In this document: piece by piece, positions 23,747 to 32,416 of the stretch | How the letters are laid out: each line of letters opens with the position of its first letter | Position numbering within the stretch: position 1 is the stretch's first letter | Assembly: GCA_965221185.1 (NCBI GenBank) | Contig: OZ244866.1 | Location: 1,240,001 to 1,304,000, forward strand | Direction: 5' to 3' | Origin: Aldehydirespirator sp965221185 | GTDB lineage: Bacteria > Actinomycetota > Acidimicrobiia > Acidimicrobiales > Aldehydirespiratoraceae | Length of the DNA stretch: 64,000 bases | Program-made: the position numbers and the translations under genes | The notes under the pieces: generated by a model | What the model was told of the DNA's origin: nothing | Database searches by the model: none | The model's input: only the letters and a program-made list of their open reading frames with translations

Positions 23747-25659
23747 CGGCCGGCGGGCACACCTGGTTGGGGGTCCGGCCGGCGACGACCGCTGAGCGCC
23801 CGTGGTTTGGGAGCCCGGCGGTGATGCCGTACGCGGCCGCGGCCGGCGCGGTGCTGGGGTCGTGGCTGCTGGTCGGCGTGCCGCTCGCGCTGGCGCTGGC
23901 GCTCGCCGCGGCGTGCGCGTGGAGGCCCAACCCGCTGCTCGCCTTCGCGGTGTTCGCCGCTTTCGCGGGGTTCTTGGGTGCCAGGGCCGTCGACGGGCTG
24001 GCCGACCCGCCCCAGGGCCGTGTCGACGGCTGGGTGACCCTTCTCGACGATCCCCGGCCCCTGGGCACGCACGGCATCCGGGTCACCGTCCGCCACGGAG
24101 GAGCCCGGCTGGAGGCCCGGGCGTACGGAGCGGTGGCCGGACGCCTCGGCGACGCCCTGGCCGGCGAGCGGGTGCACCTCTCGGGGACGGCCCGCCCCGC
24201 CACCAGCGACTGGCACCGGTGGCGCCATGTCGCCGCCACCCTCACGGTCGACGCCGTCGACGGCCGGGCCGGGGCCGCGCCGGTGGCCGCCTTCGCCAAC
24301 TACATCAGGCGGCTGCTCGAGTCCGGGGCCCGCAGCCTGCCCGACGACAGCCGGGCCATGTTCGCCGGGATGGTCTACGGCGACGACCGCGGCCAGTCGC
24401 CCCGGCTGTTCGACGACTTCCGGGCCGCGGGGCTCGGCCACCTGCTGGTCGTGTCGGGCCAGAACGTGGCCTTCGTGCTCGCCCTGGCCTCGCCCCTGAT
24501 GACTCGAGCCCGCCCCGGGGTCCGCCTGGTGGTGTTGCTGGCCCTGCTGGGCGTGTTCGCGCTGCTGACCCGCTTCGAGCCGTCGGTGCTGCGGGCCGCG
24601 GCCATGGCCGGCGTGGCCGTCACCAGCGCGGCCCTCGGACGGCCCGAGACCGGGCGCCGGACCCTGGCCTGGGCCGTGGCCGGGGTGCTGCTGGCCGATC
24701 CGTTCCTGGTGCGGGTGCTCGCCTTCCAGCTCTCGGTGTGCGCCACCTGCGGCCTGCTGTGGATCACTCCTGCGCTGGCCGAGATGATGCCCGGCCCGCG
24801 CCCGCTGCGACTGGCGGCCGCCACGACCGCGGGCGCCCAGCTGGCGGTGATGCCGCTGCTTGTGGCCGTCTTCGGCACCGTTCCGCTGGCGTCGCTTCCC
24901 GCCAACGTGGCCGCTGGCCCCGCGTCGGCTCCGGTGATGATGTGGGGCCTGACTGGCGGCCTCGGCGCGGGCCTGGCTGGCGGACGGGTGGCGTGGCTGG
25001 TCCATCGGCCCACCGCGGTGCTGCTGTGGTGGGTCCGAGGCGTGGCTGAAGCCGCGGCTGCCGCGCCCCCCGCGGTGCTGGGCGCGGCCGGTGCTGCTGT
25101 GGTGGGCGGCGGCGTGGTCCTGGTGCTGGCGGCCCGAAGGGTGGGTCGGAACGGAGCGTCGGCGGCTGAGGCCGAGGCAGGGACTGGAGCGGCCCTCGTG
25201 CCGGCCTCTCGAAGGCCGCCGCGGCTCAGGGCGCTGGCCGCGGTGGGCGCAGCGGTGGTTGTGGCCGCTTTCGGACACAGCGTGCTGTCGGCGGCGTCAC
25301 CCCCGTGGGGCTGGTCGGAGACGACCGGGGCGCGGGTGTTCCACCACGAGTCGGCCACGGTGGTGGTGCTCGACGAGGCGGTGCGGCCCGAGAGGCTGCT
25401 TGAGTCGCTGCGGCTGGCCGGGGTGCGCCGCGCCGACCTGGTGGTGGCCTCCCGCGGCGGCGCGTCCGACGCCCACGCCGTGCTGGCGCTGCGAGACCGC
25501 TATCGGGGCGCGACGGTGGTGGCGCCGCCGATGCATCGGGTGCCGCATGCCCGCACGGTGCGCGCCGGTTCAGTGGTGCACGTCGGCGCGGTGTCCGTGG
25601 AGATCGTCGATGACGCTCCCGCGCTCGTCGTCGCCGTCATCACAGCAAGATCCTCGTAG
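23743..25659 (+). CDS. comEC: ComEC/Rec2-type DNA uptake channel protein
   Basis: The 638-residue polytopic membrane protein has the ComEC competence domain. The motifs SLPDDSRAMFAGMVYGDD and HLLVVSGQNVAFVLAL are diagnostic, followed by about eight transmembrane helices containing TRFEPSVLRAAAMAGVA. The soluble tail (about 520-638) ends in a short beta-rich domain, but I see no HxHxDH-type metallo-beta-lactamase motif, so the nuclease-like domain found in many ComEC proteins is degenerate or truncated. Single-stranded DNA uptake across the membrane is the family role. It overlaps comEA by 4 nt. Confidence 0.92.
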   Translation: MTAGGHTWLGVRPATTAERPWFGSPAVMPYAAAAGAVLGSWLLVGVPLALALALAAACAWRPNPLLAFAVFAAFAGFLGARAVDGLADPPQGRVDGWVTLLDDPRPLGTHGIRVTVRHGGARLEARAYGAVAGRLGDALAGERVHLSGTARPATSDWHRWRHVAATLTVDAVDGRAGAAPVAAFANYIRRLLESGARSLPDDSRAMFAGMVYGDDRGQSPRLFDDFRAAGLGHLLVVSGQNVAFVLALASPLMTRARPGVRLVVLLALLGVFALLTRFEPSVLRAAAMAGVAVTSAALGRPETGRRTLAWAVAGVLLADPFLVRVLAFQLSVCATCGLLWITPALAEMMPGPRPLRLAAATTAGAQLAVMPLLVAVFGTVPLASLPANVAAGPASAPVMMWGLTGGLGAGLAGGRVAWLVHRPTAVLLWWVRGVAEAAAAAPPAVLGAAGAAVVGGGVVLVLAARRVGRNGASAAEAEAGTGAALVPASRRPPRLRALAAVGAAVVVAAFGHSVLSAASPPWGWSETTGARVFHHESATVVVLDEAVRPERLLESLRLAGVRRADLVVASRGGASDAHAVLALRDRYRGATVVAPPMHRVPHARTVRAGSVVHVGAVSVEIVDDAPALVVAVITARSS

Positions 25660-25806
25660 CGGACCGCGTCACAAGCCCATGACGGCAAGAAACTTGAGCC
25701 GGCGGGTGCCTTGCCAGCGCCCGCGCGCTGGTGGCCGTAACATCCGGGCCGCTATGGCGTTGTCGGAGCATTCCCGCGCTGAGCGCTCGAAATCCAGGGC
25801 GCGCCA

Positions 25807-26823
25807 GTGAGCGTCCGGATCGTCACCGGCGACGACCCTGTGCTGCTCGCTGAGGCGGTGGCCCGGATCGTGAAGGAGACGCTGGCCGGCGAGGACCGCA
25901 GCCTGGCGCTGGAGCAGCTCGACGAGACCAGCCTGCGGGACCCCGACGGGGGATGGAGCCTCGCCGCGCTGGTGGACGCGGCCCAGACGGAGCCCTTCCT
26001 GACCTCTCGCCGGGTGGTGGTCGGGCGCCACCTGGCTCGGTTCTCCCGGTCCGGCCAGCACGACGACCTTGTGCGCCTGTTGGAGGGCCTGCCGGCCACC
26101 ACCGACCTGATCCTGGTGTGGGAGAGGGGAGCGGACCCCGCGATGGGCGGCCGCCTGCCGGCGGTACCCAAGGCCCTCACCGCCGCGGTGAAGGCCGCTG
26201 GGGGCACCAAGCTGGATGTGACCCCGCCCACCCGCAAGGCCGAGGCCAGTCAGTGGCTGCGCGACCAGCTCGGCCGGTCCGGCCTCAGCTTCGAACCGGC
26301 CGCGGCCGCGGCGGTGGAGGACCTGGTGGGCGCCGACCGGGGCAACGTCGTCGGGCTGCTGCGGACCCTGGAGGGCGCGCTGGGAGCCGGCAGCACCGTC
26401 ACCGCCCGCGATGTGGCCCTCTATGGCGGCGACGCCGGCTCGGTCGTGCCGTGGGAGCTCGACGACGCCATCGACCGTGGCGACATCGCGGCCGCCCTCA
26501 AGGTGCTGCACCGCCTGCTGCCGTCGCGCCATCCCCTCCAACTGCTGGCCGCACTGCACGGCCGGTACCAGCGGATGCTGCGCCTCGACGGCGCCGGGGC
26601 GGCCGACGAGCATCAGGCCGCGGCGATGCTGGGAATGAAGGGATCGACCTACCCAGCGAAGAAGATCCTGGGCCAGACCCGCAGGCTGGGCTCGGAGAAG
26701 GTCGCTCGGGCCATCCGGCTGCTGGCCGACGCGGACCTGGCGCTGCGGGGAACGGTCGACTGGCCCGACGAGCTGGTGCTGGAGGTGCTCGTGGCCCGGC
26801 TGGCCGCCCTGTCGTCGCGCTGA
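25807..26823 (+). CDS. holA: DNA polymerase III subunit delta
   Basis: The 338-residue product starts at a GTG. It is a HolA-type clamp-loader delta subunit: an N-terminal domain with VRIVTGDDPVLLAEAV, a strand-loop LTSRRVVVGRHL, and the C-terminal bundle with GDIAAALKVLHRLLPSRHPLQLLAALHGRYQ. The location between comEC and the convergent rpsT gene is a widely conserved order in bacteria and supports the call. The last codons are repeated downstream. Confidence 0.93.
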   Translation: MSVRIVTGDDPVLLAEAVARIVKETLAGEDRSLALEQLDETSLRDPDGGWSLAALVDAAQTEPFLTSRRVVVGRHLARFSRSGQHDDLVRLLEGLPATTDLILVWERGADPAMGGRLPAVPKALTAAVKAAGGTKLDVTPPTRKAEASQWLRDQLGRSGLSFEPAAAAAVEDLVGADRGNVVGLLRTLEGALGAGSTVTARDVALYGGDAGSVVPWELDDAIDRGDIAAALKVLHRLLPSRHPLQLLAALHGRYQRMLRLDGAGAADEHQAAAMLGMKGSTYPAKKILGQTRRLGSEKVARAIRLLADADLALRGTVDWPDELVLEVLVARLAALSSR

Positions 26824-26913
26824 TCGAGCGGCAGCGACGCGGCGAGATCTAGCTCCAGGCCTCCGCGAACTGGCCCTGTCGTCGCGCTGATCGAGCGGCA
26901 GCGACGGGGCGAG
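26807..26913. repeat. 40-bp direct repeat at the 3' end of holA
   Basis: Positions 26807-26846 (last holA codons, the stop and the following 23 bp) recur at 26874-26913 with a single mismatch, offset by 67 bp. The second copy lies in the spacer before the rpsT stop. It looks like a local tandem duplication; a role in convergent termination is possible but no U tract is present. Confidence 0.9.
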
Positions 26914-26921
26914 TCTCAGCT

Positions 26922-27203
26922 CTAGGCGTCCTTCGCCTCGGACTGGCGGCGGTGCATCTGCCGGGCGAGGCGGCCCTTGCGCCGGGCGGCGGTGTTCTTG
27001 TGGATGACGCCCTTCGCAGCGGCCTTGTCGATTCGCTTCACTGCGGCCCGCAGCGTCTCGGCCGCCTCTTCCCCGTCATCGTCCGCGGCGGTTGCCTGCG
27101 CGGCCTTGGTCCGGGTGCTGATCTCCGAACGGACGGTCCGGTTGCGCAGCCGGCGCTTCTCGTTCTGCCGGTTGCGCTTGATCTGGGACTTGATGTTGGC
27201 CAC
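26922..27203 (-). CDS. rpsT: 30S ribosomal protein S20
   Basis: The product has 93 residues from GTG 27203, with AGGTGA six bases upstream; the frame open further upstream has no signal. It reads ANIKSQIKRNRQNEKRRLRN at the start and later HKNTAARRKGRLARQMHR, both standard for bacterial S20. It binds 16S rRNA helices 9 and 44 during early 30S assembly. An actinobacterial feature is the acidic ADDDGEEA segment in the middle loop. It is divergent from lepA, as in many bacteria. Confidence 0.96.
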   Translation of the reverse strand: MANIKSQIKRNRQNEKRRLRNRTVRSEISTRTKAAQATAADDDGEEAAETLRAAVKRIDKAAAKGVIHKNTAARRKGRLARQMHRRQSEAKDA

Positions 27204-27423
27204 AGTCACCTGCCAGTCGTCTCGGGGCCTCGGCCGACCGTCGAGGCTACCGCTGCTGCCGGTTCGTCCCACCGCGGAAGCCGACGCGCGCTGCGCCGAG
27301 CCGCCGCGACACCGCGGCAGCGTCTGGGTAGTCTTGGCGGGCCCCTCAGGCGCCGGATCCGAGCCGAACAGAGCCCTGTGGACCTGCACCGGAAGCCGCC
27401 GGCGCCGCCCGATCGAGAGCCCC

Positions 27424-29208
27424 ATGGACCTGCACCGCATCCGCAACACGTCGATCATCGCCCACATCGATCACGGCAAGTCCACCCTGGCGGACCGGAT
27501 GCTGGAGCTGACCGGCGCGGTGGACGCTCGGGAAATGCGCGAGCAGTACCTCGACTCGATGGACCTCGAGCGCGAGCGCGGCATCACCATCAAGCTCCAG
27601 TCGGTCCGGCTCAACTGGCGAGACCACGTCGTCAACCTGATCGACACGCCGGGCCATGTCGACTTCAGCTACGAGGTGAGCCGCTCGCTGGCCGCCTGCG
27701 AGTCGGTGATCCTGGTGGTGGACGCGGCCCAGGGCATCGAGGCCCAGACCTTGGCCAACTGCTACCAGGCGATGGAGGGCGACCTCGACGTGGTCGCCGT
27801 GGTCAACAAGATCGACCTGCCCGCGGCCGAGCCTGAGCGCTGCGCGGAGGAGATTGAGAGCATCCTCGGGATTGATGCGTCCGAGGTGCTGCACATCTCC
27901 GCCAAGACCGGCGAGGGCGTGGCCGAACTGCTGGACGCGGTCCTGGAGCGCACGGCGCCGCCGAAGGGATCTGCGGAGGCGCCCCTGCAAGCGCTCATAT
28001 TCGACTCGCACTTCGACCAGTACCGCGGGGTGGTCTCGTCGGTGCGGGTGGTCAACGGAGTACTCGCCGCGGACTCGCGGCTGCGCTTCATGCAGGCCGG
28101 AACGGTCCACAGCGCCGACGAGGTGGGCGTGCGCACGCCGGGCAACGAGGTTGTCGAGCGGCTCGGCCCCGGCGAGACCGGGTACCTGATCGCCGGGATC
28201 AAGGACGTGGGCGAGGCCCGCTCGGGCGAGACCGTGACCGAGGACCGCCGGCCGGCGCCGGAGCCCCTGGAGGGGTACTCGGAACCGAAGCCGATGGTGT
28301 TCTCGGGCCTGTTCCCGACCGACGGCGACGACTTCACCAACCTGCGGGCCGCCCTGTCGAAGCTGCGCCTCAACGACGCCGGGTTCACCTACGAGCCCGA
28401 GACCTCCGGCGCGCTCGGCTTCGGCTTCCGCTGCGGCTTCCTGGGCCTGCTGCACATGGAGATCGTCCGGGAGCGGCTCGAGCGCGAGTTCGACCTGTCG
28501 CTGATCTCGACGGCCCCGTCGGTGGAGTATCGGGTCACCAAGACCGGCGGCGAGACGGCCGCGGTGTCCAACCCGTCCGACATGCCCCCCGCCGGCCATG
28601 TCGAGTCCATCTCCGAGCCCTACCTGCAGGTGGCGCTGATAACGCCGACCGGCTACACGGGCACGCTGATGGAGCTGTGCCAGTCGCGGCGCGGCCACCT
28701 GGTCCGCATGGAGTACCTGTCCCCGGAGCGGGTCGAGCTGCGCTACCGGCTGCCGCTGGCCGAGGTCGTGATCGACTTCTTCGACCAGCTCAAGAGCCGC
28801 ACCCAGGGCTACGCCAGCCTCGACTACGAGCCCGACGGCTACGACGTGGCCGACCTGGTGAGGGTGGACGTGCTGCTGCAGGGGGTGCCGGTGGACGCCT
28901 TCTCCACCGTTGTGCACCGCGACAGGGCCTACGGCTACGGCCGGGCCATGGTGGCACGCCTGCGGGAGCTGATTCCCCGCCAGCAGTTCGAGGTGCCCAT
29001 CCAGGCCGCCATCGGCGGGCGCATCATCGCCCGCGAGACCGTCAAGGCGTACCGCAAGGACGTCACGGCGAAGCTCTACGGCGGCGACGTCACCCGCAAG
29101 CGCAAGCTCCTTGAGAAGCAGAAGCACGGCAAGAAGCGCATGAAGAGCATCGGTCGGGTCGATATTCCCCAGGAGGCCTTCATCTCAGCGCTGACGTTGG
29201 ACGGGTAG
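27424..29208 (+). CDS. lepA: elongation factor 4 (back-translocating GTPase LepA)
   Basis: The product has 594 residues from ATG 27424. GTPase motifs are AHIDHGKST (G1), DSMDLERERGITIK (G2), DTPGHVDFSYEV (G3) and VVNKIDLPAA (G4). The LepA-specific C-terminus has the KRKLLEKQKHGKKRMK motif. The frame is open far upstream but the homology begins at this ATG. A near copy of the first codons, GTGGACCTGCACCG, lies about 50 bp upstream (near 27377), a small duplication that could confuse start choice. It is followed after 9 bp by hrcA. Confidence 0.96.
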   Translation: MDLHRIRNTSIIAHIDHGKSTLADRMLELTGAVDAREMREQYLDSMDLERERGITIKLQSVRLNWRDHVVNLIDTPGHVDFSYEVSRSLAACESVILVVDAAQGIEAQTLANCYQAMEGDLDVVAVVNKIDLPAAEPERCAEEIESILGIDASEVLHISAKTGEGVAELLDAVLERTAPPKGSAEAPLQALIFDSHFDQYRGVVSSVRVVNGVLAADSRLRFMQAGTVHSADEVGVRTPGNEVVERLGPGETGYLIAGIKDVGEARSGETVTEDRRPAPEPLEGYSEPKPMVFSGLFPTDGDDFTNLRAALSKLRLNDAGFTYEPETSGALGFGFRCGFLGLLHMEIVRERLEREFDLSLISTAPSVEYRVTKTGGETAAVSNPSDMPPAGHVESISEPYLQVALITPTGYTGTLMELCQSRRGHLVRMEYLSPERVELRYRLPLAEVVIDFFDQLKSRTQGYASLDYEPDGYDVADLVRVDVLLQGVPVDAFSTVVHRDRAYGYGRAMVARLRELIPRQQFEVPIQAAIGGRIIARETVKAYRKDVTAKLYGGDVTRKRKLLEKQKHGKKRMKSIGRVDIPQEAFISALTLDG

Positions 29209-29211
29209 CAT
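29206..29211 (+). promoter_or_regulatory. putative -10 box of leaderless hrcA transcript
   Basis: TAGCAT overlaps the lepA stop codon and ends 6 nt before the hrcA ATG, with no ribosome site in between. It would allow hrcA to be transcribed separately from lepA as a leaderless mRNA. No CIRCE-type inverted repeat is visible here. Confidence 0.45.
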
Positions 29212-29217
29212 CGAGCC

Positions 29218-30210
29218 ATGCTCGACGACCGCAAGGCCGCCATCGTCTACGCCGTCGTTCAGGAGTACATCCGCACCGCCCAGCCGGTGGGCTCTACCCG
29301 CGTGGCGCGCTCGCCCGGGGTCGACGCGTCGTCGGCCACGGTGCGCAGCGAGATGGCCGCGCTTGCCGAGCAGCAGTTCCTGATCCAGCCCCACACCAGC
29401 GCGGGCCGGGTGCCCACCGCCAAGGGCTACCGCTTCTTCGTGAACCAGTGGCGGCGGAGTTCGCCGTCGCCCACCCTCGACCCCGCCGACCGCCGGCAGG
29501 TCAACGACTTCTTTGCCGTCCCCCACGGCGGCTTCGAGTCGATCCTCAGCGACACCACCGGACTGCTGTCTGACCTGACCGACTGGACGGCGGTGGTGGT
29601 GGCGCCGAGCCCGGCCGCGGCCACCGTGCGCTCGGCTCAGCTCGTGGAGCTGGCCGTAGGAACGGTGATGGTGGTTGCGGTCATGTCCAACGGCGCGATC
29701 GAGAAGCGAACGATCGACGTGCCCGTCGACATCGCCCCGCAGGTGGTGGCCGACGCGTCGCAGCGTCTGGCGCGGCGCGTGGTCGGGCGGACCCTGGCCG
29801 ACGTCGAGGACTGCGACGAGCCCGACGACAAGCTCCTGTCAGCGGCTCTCGCCGCGCTGCGGGAGGCCCGGGCCCACCACGAGGTGTTCGTCGGAGGCAC
29901 GTCCAAGCTGGCCGCCGCCTTCGACGCCGTGGAGCAGCTGAGCGAGGTCTTGGGTCTGCTGGAGAAGCAGCTCGTGGTGGTCACACTGATGCGCAGGGTG
30001 ATCGACCGGGGCCTGCGGGTGGCCATCGGGGAGGAGACCGGCGTGCCCTCGCTGGCGGACTGCTCGTTGGTGCTCGCCCCGTACAGCACCGAGGGCAGCG
30101 ACGGCGGCACCATCGGAGTCATAGGGCCCACCAGGATGGACTATCCGCAGGCGCTATCGGCGGTGGCCGCGGTCAGCCGCCGGCTGGGGCCCGCCCTCAG
30201 CGACACCTGA
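29218..30210 (+). CDS. hrcA: heat-inducible transcription repressor HrcA
   Basis: The 330-residue protein starts LDDRKAAIVYAVVQEYIRTAQPVGS, the winged-helix domain of HrcA. VDASSATVRSEMAALAE and TSAGRVPTAKGYRFFV follow, then the GAF-like dimerisation domain, ending YPQALSAVAAVSRRLGPAL. HrcA represses groE/dnaK-type operons by binding CIRCE elements. Its position immediately before dnaJ fits heat-shock control, although the dnaJ gene has 196 bp upstream in which I see no CIRCE repeat. Confidence 0.95.
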   Translation: MLDDRKAAIVYAVVQEYIRTAQPVGSTRVARSPGVDASSATVRSEMAALAEQQFLIQPHTSAGRVPTAKGYRFFVNQWRRSSPSPTLDPADRRQVNDFFAVPHGGFESILSDTTGLLSDLTDWTAVVVAPSPAAATVRSAQLVELAVGTVMVVAVMSNGAIEKRTIDVPVDIAPQVVADASQRLARRVVGRTLADVEDCDEPDDKLLSAALAALREARAHHEVFVGGTSKLAAAFDAVEQLSEVLGLLEKQLVVVTLMRRVIDRGLRVAIGEETGVPSLADCSLVLAPYSTEGSDGGTIGVIGPTRMDYPQALSAVAAVSRRLGPALSDT

Positions 30211-30406
30211 GATGGCCGGTCGCGGCGAGGCGATGCCGGCACTTCGAGTGGGCGCGGACGGAATGTCGCTGCCTCGCGGTGAAGCGCTGTGTTTCCCGCT
30301 CGTGTTCGCTGCGCTCACGGGCCGCTCGGGCCACGGCCTCGCTCAACGCCTTTGCGAGGTCCTCATGAACTGTGGCCAACCCGCTCGGCCTCTGGGCGAA
30401 TCGTAG

Positions 30407-31525
30407 ATGGCCGACCACTACGAGACCCTCGGTGTGGAGCGCGACGCCACCGAGGAGGAGCTCAAGCGGGCCTACCGGAAACTGGCGCGCCAGTTCCACC
30501 CGGACGCCAACCCCGGCGATCCCGACGCCGAGGCCCGGTTCAAGGAGTTGAGCGCGGCCTACGAGGTGCTGTCGGATCCCGAGCGGCGCTCCCGGTACGA
30601 CCGATTCGGCACCGACGATCCCAACGCGGCCCGCATGGCCGATCCCTTCGGCGGAGGGCTGGGCAGCCTTTTTGACGCCTTCTTCGGCGCCGACTCGCCC
30701 TTCGGGGGCTTCGGCTCCTCGCCGCGCCGCCAGGGACCGCCCCCCGGCGAGGACCTTGAGGCCCATGTCGACCTCGACTTGAGCGACGTGGTGTTCGGCG
30801 CCGAGCGGGAAGTGAGCGTGCGCACCGCCGTGCACTGCGAGTCCTGCGACGGCAGCGGCGCCGCGGCGGGGACTTCGCCGGTGCGTTGCTCGCAATGCGG
30901 CGGCTCCGGCCAGGTGCGCAAGGTGCGCCAGTCGATGCTGGGCCAGATGGTGACGGCCGCGGCGTGCGACCATTGCGGCGGCCTGGGCGAGATGATCGAA
31001 CAGCCGTGCGGTGAGTGCGAGGGCCATGGACGCAAGCTCGAGCGCCGCACCTACAGCGTTCAGGTGCCGGCGGGGGTGGACGACGGCACCACGCTGCGCC
31101 TCAGCGGCAGGGGGGCGGCCGGACCCCGGGGCGGGCCCCACGGCGACCTGTACGTCCACACCAGGGCCCGTCCCCATCCGCGCTTCCACCGTGAGGGCGG
31201 CGACCTGGTGCACGAGCTGCACGTGCCGTTCACGCAGGCCGCGCTGGGTGTGCGGCTCGACTACGAGACGCTCGACGGCACCGAGAGCATCACCATCGCA
31301 AGGGGCACCGAGACGGGCACGGTGCTGCAGTTGCGGGGCCGCGGGGTGCCCCACGTGCGGGGGCGGGGCCGCGGCGATCTGTTGATCCGTGTGGTGGTCG
31401 ACGTTCCCGACGATCTAACCGACGAGCAGGAGGAGCTGGTGCGCCGGCTGGCCGAGCTGCGGGGCGAGGAGGTCGCCGAGGCGAGCGAGGGACTGTTCGG
31501 ACGGATCCGCACCGCGTTCCGGTGA
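30407..31525 (+). CDS. dnaJ: chaperone protein DnaJ
   Basis: The 372-residue product is a type I DnaJ. The J domain (1-70) has the HPD motif in ARQFHPDANPGD; a Gly/Phe-rich region follows; the zinc domain has four repeats, CESCDGSG, CSQCGGSG, CDHCGGLG and CGECEGHG; the C-terminal substrate domain contains DLVHELHVPFTQAALG. It stimulates the DnaK ATPase and delivers unfolded proteins. It overlaps the rsmE start by 4 nt, so the two are coupled. Confidence 0.96.
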   Translation: MADHYETLGVERDATEEELKRAYRKLARQFHPDANPGDPDAEARFKELSAAYEVLSDPERRSRYDRFGTDDPNAARMADPFGGGLGSLFDAFFGADSPFGGFGSSPRRQGPPPGEDLEAHVDLDLSDVVFGAEREVSVRTAVHCESCDGSGAAAGTSPVRCSQCGGSGQVRKVRQSMLGQMVTAAACDHCGGLGEMIEQPCGECEGHGRKLERRTYSVQVPAGVDDGTTLRLSGRGAAGPRGGPHGDLYVHTRARPHPRFHREGGDLVHELHVPFTQAALGVRLDYETLDGTESITIARGTETGTVLQLRGRGVPHVRGRGRGDLLIRVVVDVPDDLTDEQEELVRRLAELRGEEVAEASEGLFGRIRTAFR

Positions 31526-32307
31526 GCGGCCCGCCGCGGGCGGCGGGCCCCGGTGGGCCCGGACCGCATGTCCTGGGATCGAACCTCTCGGGATCGAGTG
31601 TTCTGGGATCGAATGATCTGGGGCCCCATGTCCTGGTGCTGGATGTGGACGCGCCCGAACTCTTCGACGACGACCGTCACCACCTGGAGCGGGTGCTGCG
31701 ACTGCGGCCCGGCGACCACCTCACTGTCGGCGACGGCGCCGGACGGTGGCGGCCGTGCCGCTTCGGCGACCGGATCGATCCGGTGGCGGCCGCGGTCGCG
31801 GTCGAGGCGCCCCACCCCGAGGTGGCGGTGGGGTTCGCGGTGCTCAAAGGCGGACGCTCCGAGCACATCGTGCAGAAGCTCACCGAGTTGGGCGTCGACC
31901 GCATCGTGCCGTTCGCGGCTGAGCGGTCGGTGGTGCGCTGGGACGCGGCCAAGGCGGCCCGGCAGGCCGAGCGCTGGCGCCGGGTGGCCCGCGAGGCGGT
32001 GATGCAGTGCCGGCGGCTGTGGCTGCCCCACCTGGAACCGGTGCGCGCCTTTGGTGATCTCGACCTGTCGGGTGCTGCGCTGGCTGTGCCGGGGGGCCGG
32101 GCGCTGGCGCCGGGGGAGAACTTCGTGCTGATCGGTCCCGAGGGGGGATGGACCGGCACCGAGTTGGCCGCAGCCACGCGCCATGTGGGGCTGGGACCCC
32201 ATGTGCTGCGAGCCGAGACGGCGACGATCGCTGCGGCGTCGGTGCTGGGAGCCAGGCGCAGCGGCCACCTGCCGGCGGTCGGAGATTCCCGCTCGGCCGC
32301 GGTCTGA
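31522..32307 (+). CDS. rsmE: 16S rRNA (uracil-1498-N3) methyltransferase
   Basis: The 261-residue protein starts at a GTG overlapping the dnaJ stop. The RsmE core is clear: DDDRHHLERVLRLRPGD (PUA-like domain), KGGRSEHIVQKLTELGVDRIVPF, and the knot of the SPOUT fold with LIGPEGGWTGTELA and LRAETATIAAASVLG. About 35 residues before the core are low-complexity, with GPHVL and GSN repeated, caused by a tandem GATCGA-type repeat in the DNA. The order dnaJ-rsmE is common in bacteria. Confidence 0.93.
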   Translation: MSGPPRAAGPGGPGPHVLGSNLSGSSVLGSNDLGPHVLVLDVDAPELFDDDRHHLERVLRLRPGDHLTVGDGAGRWRPCRFGDRIDPVAAAVAVEAPHPEVAVGFAVLKGGRSEHIVQKLTELGVDRIVPFAAERSVVRWDAAKAARQAERWRRVAREAVMQCRRLWLPHLEPVRAFGDLDLSGAALAVPGGRALAPGENFVLIGPEGGWTGTELAAATRHVGLGPHVLRAETATIAAASVLGARRSGHLPAVGDSRSAAV

Positions 32308-32416
32308 GAGGATGGGCTGCGACGGGAACCGGCTGGACGCTTCGGGGGCGATGGCGGCTAACTCGGCGATCTGGCCAGCGTCTGACCAGCGTGAGAGGCC
32401 GGGTCGCTCGGTCTGC

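Noticed and set aside
22999..25278. 759-residue minus-strand frame over comEA/comEC
   Set aside because: High-GC antisense frame with His/Arg/Gly-rich low complexity; comEA and comEC have clear homology on the other strand.
27346..29127. 593-residue frame antisense to lepA
   Set aside because: Shadow frame; lepA motifs are complete on the plus strand.
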